Virus record (IMG/VR): IMGVR_UViG_3300044636_000940
Span: 1-39,910 of that record
Length of the DNA: 39,910 bases
From: a virus
Direction: 5' to 3' (one strand)
In this document: piece after piece, positions 7,862-13,876 of the stretch
Numbering within the stretch: position 1 is the stretch's first letter
Layout of the letters: the number at the start of each line of letters is the position of its first letter
Position numbers and translations under genes: made by a program
The notes under the pieces: model-generated
What the model was told of the DNA's origin: nothing
What the model saw: the letters and a program-made list of their open reading frames with translations, nothing else
Database searches by the model: none

Positions 7862-8317
7862 TTAAACGTAGGCTTTGAACGAGAGCGGATCGTCGGTGAC
7901 CCGGGCAATCAGTTCATGGTCGTTGATCGTCATAAACAAAACGGGATTCAGGTCGCCGTTTTCTTCGGTGGAAACAAAGCGCTCCCAGCGATCGCCGCCC
8001 CAGCGCGGGACGCGGACGTAGTCACCTACCTGCGCCCAGCTACCCTCCGGCCACGATGCCATGGTGTCACGATTTTTAAAGGCCAATGGCCCGATAGCCA
8101 CGACCTTTCCAATCATGTTGTTCCACTTTTCGTTTTCTTTGGTTTCTTCCACCAGAATGATCTTCCCCGCGCTTTTCTTGATGCGGCGAAGCTGGACGAT
8201 GACGCGTCCCCCAAACGGGGATTGACCGGCCTGTATCTCTGGAAATGCCCACGCCAACTCAGTTGGATCGGACGTCTGTTGTGTACCCACAATAGTAGGC
8301 ACCTTCTGCTCACTCAT
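7862..8317 (-). CDS. GroES-like co-chaperonin
   Basis: 151 aa from the ATG at 8317, which has GGAG five bases upstream; upstream in-frame ATGs lack this. Residues about 39-140 align by eye with GroES: 'GGRVIVQLRRIKKSAGKIIL' resembles the strand plus mobile loop of GroES (DRVIVKR..ETKSAGGIVL), with IIL in place of the GroEL-binding IVL. 'IGKVVAIGP', 'QVGDYVRVP' and 'VLFMTINDHELIARV' match the later strands and C-terminus. T4 gp31 is the known precedent, replacing GroES on host GroEL so that the capsid protein can fold. No GroEL is encoded here, so host GroEL would be the partner. It lies next to the scaffold gene, which fits that role. Confidence 0.8.
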   Translation of the reverse strand: MSEQKVPTIVGTQQTSDPTELAWAFPEIQAGQSPFGGRVIVQLRRIKKSAGKIILVEETKENEKWNNMIGKVVAIGPLAFKNRDTMASWPEGSWAQVGDYVRVPRWGGDRWERFVSTEENGDLNPVLFMTINDHELIARVTDDPLSFKAYV

Positions 8318-8339
8318 ACTCACTCCTATCGACATAAAC

Positions 8340-8371
8340 CATATTTCAGGTTCGAGATGCGCATATTTCAG
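8340..8371. repeat. Direct repeat CATATTTCAG, two copies 22 bp apart
   Basis: Identical 10-mers at 8340-8349 and 8362-8371 lie in the 76-base gap upstream of the co-chaperonin gene. A spacing of two helical turns could suit a protein-binding site; nothing else supports this. Confidence 0.4.
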
Positions 8372-8393
8372 CGCGGCTTGGGGCCTTGCGGCC

Positions 8394-8564
8394 TTATTCG
8401 TTTTCGGCGAGTTTTGCGTTGAGGGTATCAAGGACCCATTGCAGGCCCTGATACTCCCCAACGACGCGGGAATATATGTGGTGGTCGCCCACCGGGTTAT
8501 TCACCAACGACATGCGGATTTCCGCTTGCCGCACTTGGATTTGGTGAATGAGTTCTGAGATCAC
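8394..8564 (-). CDS. Small conserved phage protein, 56 aa, GTG start
   Basis: The GTG start overlaps the TGA of the preceding 54-aa gene (GTGA), so translation is probably coupled. The protein is a short helical pair: 'VISELIHQIQVRQAEIRMSL' then 'YSRVVGEYQGLQWVLDTLNA'. This 'VGE..GLQ' helix is common in tiny proteins next to portal genes in many phages. Function is unknown; the helical pair suggests an oligomer or binding partner. Confidence 0.7.
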   Translation of the reverse strand: MISELIHQIQVRQAEIRMSLVNNPVGDHHIYSRVVGEYQGLQWVLDTLNAKLAENE

Positions 8565-8725
8565 TTTTTCTTTTTAGTCAAGTGGCTTAGGCCACCAGCA
8601 GGCTTGCCGGGAGTCTTGTTGCCGCCCTTTGGCTGCATGGCGGTGCCATCGAGCTTTTCGCCCATGGCGATACGCTTGTGCTGCGGCACGTTAATCGTCC
8701 TTTGTTCGTATTCACTGGTTGACAT
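8561..8725 (-). CDS. Small basic protein, 54 aa, overlapping the portal gene end
   Basis: Has CAAGGAG seven bases before its ATG, and overlaps the last 14 bases of the portal gene. The sequence begins MSTSEYEQRTINVPQHKRIA and ends in a Lys cluster (HLTKKKK), with two Gly-Gly pairs (QPKGGN, PAGGLS) weakly like the motif in the larger late proteins. Too small for a functional call; the strong ribosome site and the overlap at both ends make it very likely real. Confidence 0.75.
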   Translation of the reverse strand: MSTSEYEQRTINVPQHKRIAMGEKLDGTAMQPKGGNKTPGKPAGGLSHLTKKKK

Positions 8726-11201
8726 TTTGAACTCCTTGCTGTGGTTGGTTAATGGTTTCGTGCATCAACTTGGCGTTCTCAATTTGAATTCGCGCCTGAT
8801 TGTTGATATTTGCAATTTGCAATTGTAGTTGTCCAGACTGCTGCGCATCCTGCGCCTTGGCCTGCATGTCGGCTTGGCCGCGCTGCTGGCTGTCCTGCAG
8901 CTTGGCCTGCGCGATCTGGCCGTCCTGCTTGTCCTTGGCGGCCTTGCGCTGCGTCTCGGCCATGGCGGTGTCCTTGACAACCTGCGCATCGGGCGGCAGC
9001 GGCGGTGGGGTCTTGTTCTGCTGCAGGGCCTGCTGGAGTTGCTGTAGCTGCGGCAGAATCTGCGAAAACACCTGCTGGCTGTCCATGGCTACGTGCTGCC
9101 CAACGGTGGCGTAGAGCTTGTCGATGACCGCCGTGAGCTTGGGGTTCTCATAGTCGTTTATAGGCTGGCCCCCGCGTAGGTTGGTGACGTAGCCGTTCAT
9201 GCGGTTCAGGTACCACAGCGTCATGTGCTGCTTGATGTGCTCCACCGCGTTGGGCAGGAACGCCGGGGCGATAAACGGGTTGGCACCAAAGGATGGGTCC
9301 ATGCCGAACATCAGGTGGCCTTGGATGTGCGCGATGTGGTCCTGCTGGATGTAGGCGTAGGCCGGGTGGCCCATGGACATGGCCGCGTTCTCGTCAGCCA
9401 GCGTGCGCTGCTCGGGCTCGGGGACGTTCTTGAGCAACTCGCTGACGTTGGGTATCTTGAGTTGCTTGAGGAACCGCTCCTCAACCGCCTTGGCGTCGTA
9501 CAGATCGGCCTTGGCGTCCGCCCGGGATAGCACGGCCTGCATCTGCGCCATGCGCTGCGTCTCGGAGAAGATGTGCGGGTCGCTGACGGGGATGACGTCG
9601 GTGTTCTTCTCAAAGTCTTCCCGCTCGATTGCCAAGTCGGCGACCATGTCGCCCTTGCGCATCTCCTTGAAGTGCCACCGGTTGAGCCGGCACAGCACCT
9701 TGATCAACCGCGCCTGCGACTGGTGCAGCCGTGCGTGGATCGCCGAGTACACGGCGGCCCCCTGCTCGATCAGGGCCTGCGTGGTGCCCACGGGGCTGTT
9801 GGAGGTCACGTCAGCGATCTTCTCCTCGCTGGTGGTCACTACCCCCTTGGCGGCGCTGTCCAGCCAGCCCAGAAGCTGAAACAGCACCGCGCTTGGGGGG
9901 TTGAACGGCATGGGCATGGCAATCTTGCGGATGTCGTCCACGCCGGGTGCGCCCTCGATCTCGGCCACCTGCGTGACCTCGATCTGCTGGGTCTGGCCGC
10001 TGATCTTGGCCCCCTTGAGCTTGAGCATGGTTGCGGCGTTGTTGATGTGCGCGGAGTCCAGCAGCGCACGCAGGGCGCCCGTCAGGGCCGCGCTTAGGCC
10101 GCCGATGAGGTGCGGTAGGCCGATGGCGAACACGCCCCGCCACGGGATAAACTTGAACTCGATGATCCAATCGAGCTTGGTCATCGTCTCGTCGCCCTCC
10201 TCCCAGTTGCGGTACAGCCCGATGACCTCGTTGGACTGCTCGTCCACCATCATGATGTACGGGGCCATCTCGCCCTTGGAGTGCGTGTCCTCCTCTAGCT
10301 CCAGCCACGTGTAGATGTGGAACACCTTGCGCAGCCCGTCCTCGTTGTCTTGGAACTTGCGCCCCTCGATCTTGTCGTTGGCTTTCTGGGCGCGGGTCTG
10401 CTCGGGCTCTTGGCCGGAGGTGACGTGCGTTCCGTCCTTGTACATCCCGCTGGCAATGCGCCGGTCGTACTCCCACTCGGTGATCTCGTGGACCTCAGCG
10501 GCACGCTGGGCGGTGTAGAAGTTGCTGGCCGCAAACGGCAGGATCATCCGGTCAATGGGCAGGAACTCCAAGCATGGGCGTTTCTTCTGCTCGTCGTACC
10601 AGAGCTTCAGGTACTGGGAGCCGCCGAGGGGCAGTTGGGTGAGCATCTGCTCCTGCTCGTCGCGGAACTCCTCGATCTGCTCGGTGATCTGCCAGTTCAG
10701 GAAGTCGCGCTTGCGCTCGGCTCTTTCCTGCTTGAGGTCATCCACCTTACCAATGATCTTGGTGCGCACCGGGCCGTCCGGGGGGAATAGCTCCTTGATC
10801 GCCCGGGACGCAAAGTCCACGCAGCCCTCGGCCATGACCGGGTGTACCGCACGACTGGCACCAAGGAAGTTGGCCCCGCCGGGGGCGTCCTTGCCCAGAC
10901 CCGTGCGCCGGATGCCCTCCTCGTACTGCTTGTCGCGCTCCTCGCGGGCGTTCTTGTCCTTCTCCAGCAGGCCGGTGTAGCGCAGGCCCATGGTGTTCAG
11001 GTCGTACGTGTCGAGCTGTTCGGCCATGTTGGCGTAGAAGTCCGGGGATTCCTCCGGGCCGGTGGTTTCCATGTTCACCACGGCAGAGCCGTCGGGCATC
11101 TCCATGACGTCGGAGATATCCTCGGAGAGGTCCACGTCAGCCGAGCCGTCTTCGTTCAACTCGGGATCGTTGTCGTCTTGGTTGTCGTAGGTGTCTGCCA
11201 T
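8712..11201 (-). CDS. Portal protein
   Basis: 829 aa, large for a portal. The first 60 residues are acidic and probably disordered. The core has 'VMAEGCVDFASRAIKELFPP', 'DFLNWQITEQIEEFRDEQEQ', 'TQLPLGGSQYLKLWYDEQKK' and 'FLPIDRMILPFAASNFYTAQ', a pattern I recognise from the large portal proteins of podovirus-like phages. These form the dodecameric ring at the packaging vertex. From about residue 690 the chain is Gln/Ala-rich and helical (HVAMDSQQVFSQILPQLQQL), as expected for a barrel or crown extension. The start overlaps the preceding gene's stop (TAATG), so expression is coupled to the 891-aa protein. Confidence 0.9.
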   Translation of the reverse strand: MADTYDNQDDNDPELNEDGSADVDLSEDISDVMEMPDGSAVVNMETTGPEESPDFYANMAEQLDTYDLNTMGLRYTGLLEKDKNAREERDKQYEEGIRRTGLGKDAPGGANFLGASRAVHPVMAEGCVDFASRAIKELFPPDGPVRTKIIGKVDDLKQERAERKRDFLNWQITEQIEEFRDEQEQMLTQLPLGGSQYLKLWYDEQKKRPCLEFLPIDRMILPFAASNFYTAQRAAEVHEITEWEYDRRIASGMYKDGTHVTSGQEPEQTRAQKANDKIEGRKFQDNEDGLRKVFHIYTWLELEEDTHSKGEMAPYIMMVDEQSNEVIGLYRNWEEGDETMTKLDWIIEFKFIPWRGVFAIGLPHLIGGLSAALTGALRALLDSAHINNAATMLKLKGAKISGQTQQIEVTQVAEIEGAPGVDDIRKIAMPMPFNPPSAVLFQLLGWLDSAAKGVVTTSEEKIADVTSNSPVGTTQALIEQGAAVYSAIHARLHQSQARLIKVLCRLNRWHFKEMRKGDMVADLAIEREDFEKNTDVIPVSDPHIFSETQRMAQMQAVLSRADAKADLYDAKAVEERFLKQLKIPNVSELLKNVPEPEQRTLADENAAMSMGHPAYAYIQQDHIAHIQGHLMFGMDPSFGANPFIAPAFLPNAVEHIKQHMTLWYLNRMNGYVTNLRGGQPINDYENPKLTAVIDKLYATVGQHVAMDSQQVFSQILPQLQQLQQALQQNKTPPPLPPDAQVVKDTAMAETQRKAAKDKQDGQIAQAKLQDSQQRGQADMQAKAQDAQQSGQLQLQIANINNQARIQIENAKLMHETINQPQQGVQNVNQ

Positions 11202-13876
11202 TATTTTGCTTTCTTGGTAAGCAGTTCGTACTGCATCACATCCATGTTGGGTGATAGTGTAACTTTCTCTTTGATTGTTCCACGTGAAACATTGCCGCCA
11301 TGGGCCAATACCTTGCGGGCCACGATGCCGTGCCCAACATCGCGTTCCTGTTCATACCGCACAGGATCAGATAGGGGGTACAAGTGCTTGGTGTTGCCGC
11401 CAATATCAAACGCTGATCCTTCGGGCACGTGGTGCTTGTCTTCCAGCGCCCGAAACTTTTGCTTGTTGACCACCGTGGGTTCACCGATAGTTACCTCGCC
11501 AATTGCTTTGGCCTTGCCCTCGCCCGTTCTGACAATAGCCACTCGCTTGCCCACGTAGGGCCGCAAAGTGTCACTGTTACGGGACTCAAAAGTCTTGTGG
11601 CCGTCCACAATCATGTCAGCATACTTGCGGTCTGACTTACGGTCTGAAGCCACATTAATGCCCATTACAGAGCCGCCCTTGGCCTTGTAGTTCACGTGCT
11701 CCTCGGCCATAAATTCTTCTGGCCCGACGGTGCCGCCTGCGGCAAAGCCAAAAGCCTTCTGGTTCATGGCTTTAGCACGCGGCAGGTCGGCTGCACCAGC
11801 GGCTTTGTTGATCTGCTCGACCTCTTTGTCGTGCAGGATGCGGTTAACTTTCATCGAGCCGCCGATCAGCCAATTCCCCAGCATGTTGGAGTTGGTTTTG
11901 TATCGGTAGTGCCCGCCCTTTGGCAACTGGTCAGTGATGTGCGCCTGACTGGCAATCAGCTTGCCTTGGTCGTTGTAGCCACGTTTGGTGGCCTCGGACT
12001 GCCAGTCCACGTCGTTGGGCATCTCCACCTCAGCCCAGATGTGGTTGGGGTTGCGCAAACGAGGGGCGTTCACCCATGACGGGTACGGGTGCTCCTTGCG
12101 GGCTATGGCTTTTGCGGCCTTGGTGTTGCCAAGCGTCGCCGCGTGCGCGTCGCGCATTGCCCTGACGCGCTGGGTTTCCGCCTTCTGTTCGTCATCCTTT
12201 TCACCGATGTGGGTGGCAACGGGAAGGTCGCCCGCGTGCCAGCCCGGGCGGTACGCCAAGTCGCCGATCTTAGATTTGACCTTCTTGGTGTTTACGGCGG
12301 ACTTCTCGCCTTCCTTGGCCGTGATCCATTTGCCCATTTCCACCGGAGTATCGGCATCCACGAACAGCGGAAACAACTTACCCGGCTGCTTCTTGTCTAC
12401 CCGAAACATCTTGTAGGCCTTGGTTGTTTCACGTGGAACGTCTTCCCCAACCGAGCCGCCCTTGGCATAAAGCGGTATGCCGTTTTTCAGCACGTCCTCG
12501 CGCATCTGGGGTGTGATGTCGAAGGCGTGCAGCGTTGTGACGCTATGGTCGTCCAGCTTTTGGTTGAATTCCGCAATTTGCTGCGGGGTCATACCGGTGA
12601 AAGGTACATGTGCTACCCCGAGCGCCTCAGCGGCGTCACCGCGTTGGGAGGGATGGCCCGGTAGCTTAACTTGCCCGACTTGGCTGCCGTATTTCTTGCC
12701 AAACTTGTTCAGGAACGCCGGCACCATCCTGTCGTAAAAGCCCTTCATGCCCTCGCCGCCAACCTCAAGGTTTTGGCCTTTTAACTCACGGTAGCCATGT
12801 TCATCGGGCTTTTGCGCTAACAACTTTTGAGCTCCTTCTTTGCCAATGTACTCAGGTAACTCGGCGTGTGGTATGTTGCGTTTTTCTACTATTTGACGAC
12901 CCGTTGGATCAAAAGCAAACAAAATGCCACTGTCAGGATCATCAAGGTGCGTCATGTGCGTAATGCGGCCAACGTGCTTACTCAGCCCATACCGCTTGGC
13001 CTGCTCCGCGCCCGGGGTGATGGCGATCTGGTCGTAGCCCTTCTCGGCGGCGTGGTGGATCATCTTCTTGAGGGCCAGTTCGTGCCAGTCCTTCTTGAAC
13101 GGGGCATCCGGCACGCCCTTTGACGCCAGTTGCTGGGTCTTGCGTAGCTCCTCGTCCGCCCGCATGACCTGCGGCATCAGGTCCATGATGCTGCGGTGGT
13201 AGCCCTGTAGCATCCGGTCGTGGAGGGCCTGCTCCTCCGGGTTGTCCGCAGCGGCCTTGCGTTCGTCCATGGCCGTCGCGTTTTCCTTGGCATCCTGTAG
13301 CTTGCGCTGGAGGATGCTGTGCCTGATCTCTGCGGCTGCCAGCGTCTTGTCCATATCCACGCCCTTGGGGTGGTAGCCCTTCTCCCGGCCCTGCTGGTGC
13401 CAGTCCGACTGGATTTCCTCGAGGTGCAAAATCTTCTCACCATTGGGTCCGACCCGGTCCTTGGCACGGATACTAGCCAGCACGTTGGGCGCCCCACCGA
13501 AGTGCGCCTCGACGCCGGAGAAACCGCCCTTAGGGTGCTGGAGCAGGATTTCCCGGTAGTTGGTGCCGCCCGGTAGGGTGTAGTCCTCGTGGTGCGGTTC
13601 TGTGTCTGGTACTACGTTTAAGCCACGGTTTTTTAGGATGCTTTTGGCAAACGTATTTTCCTCCGGCATGGCCGCCGGCTTGGCCTTGAGCTTCTCTATA
13701 AACGCCGCCCGCTCCATCTTAGGCAGCGCCATGAGCGCCTGCAGGTCACGGTCCTCGGCCTCCTGCGGCTTGTACCCGGGCCTCTTGGATAGCTCGGCCA
13801 TGTACTCCGCCCCGGTGCCACGCGGACGCGTAGACTGCTCCATGAGCCTGTCGATGGGGGAGTAGAAGCCTTTCAT
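11201..13876 (-). CDS. Large multidomain late protein: polyvalent-protein module, second conserved module, C-terminal ASCH-like domain
   Basis: 891 aa. Module 1 (about 1-465) begins 'FYSPIDRLMEQ' and has 'NYREILLQHPKG', 'ILHLEEIQSDWHQQGREKGY', 'APFKKDWHELALKKMI' and 'GFYDRMVPAFLNKFGKKYG', which I associate with large polyvalent protein (LPD) families. Module 2 (about 485-690) has 'AYKMFRV', 'LAYRPGWHAGDLPVATHIG', 'HIWAEVEM' and 'YRYKTNSNMLGNWLIGGSMK', a conserved but unnamed module. Module 3 (about 745-857) resembles ASCH domains: 'YADMIVDGHKTFESRN', 'VGKRVAIVRTGEG', 'AIGEVTIG'. Gly-Gly motifs lie between modules: YAKGGSV 470, FAAGGTV 711, KAKGGSV 731, LAHGGNV 857. The first codon overlaps the stop of the 963-aa gene (ATGA). 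It is probably carried in or made for the virion; activity is unknown. Confidence 0.8.
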   Translation of the reverse strand: MKGFYSPIDRLMEQSTRPRGTGAEYMAELSKRPGYKPQEAEDRDLQALMALPKMERAAFIEKLKAKPAAMPEENTFAKSILKNRGLNVVPDTEPHHEDYTLPGGTNYREILLQHPKGGFSGVEAHFGGAPNVLASIRAKDRVGPNGEKILHLEEIQSDWHQQGREKGYHPKGVDMDKTLAAAEIRHSILQRKLQDAKENATAMDERKAAADNPEEQALHDRMLQGYHRSIMDLMPQVMRADEELRKTQQLASKGVPDAPFKKDWHELALKKMIHHAAEKGYDQIAITPGAEQAKRYGLSKHVGRITHMTHLDDPDSGILFAFDPTGRQIVEKRNIPHAELPEYIGKEGAQKLLAQKPDEHGYRELKGQNLEVGGEGMKGFYDRMVPAFLNKFGKKYGSQVGQVKLPGHPSQRGDAAEALGVAHVPFTGMTPQQIAEFNQKLDDHSVTTLHAFDITPQMREDVLKNGIPLYAKGGSVGEDVPRETTKAYKMFRVDKKQPGKLFPLFVDADTPVEMGKWITAKEGEKSAVNTKKVKSKIGDLAYRPGWHAGDLPVATHIGEKDDEQKAETQRVRAMRDAHAATLGNTKAAKAIARKEHPYPSWVNAPRLRNPNHIWAEVEMPNDVDWQSEATKRGYNDQGKLIASQAHITDQLPKGGHYRYKTNSNMLGNWLIGGSMKVNRILHDKEVEQINKAAGAADLPRAKAMNQKAFGFAAGGTVGPEEFMAEEHVNYKAKGGSVMGINVASDRKSDRKYADMIVDGHKTFESRNSDTLRPYVGKRVAIVRTGEGKAKAIGEVTIGEPTVVNKQKFRALEDKHHVPEGSAFDIGGNTKHLYPLSDPVRYEQERDVGHGIVARKVLAHGGNVSRGTIKEKVTLSPNMDVMQYELLTKKAK

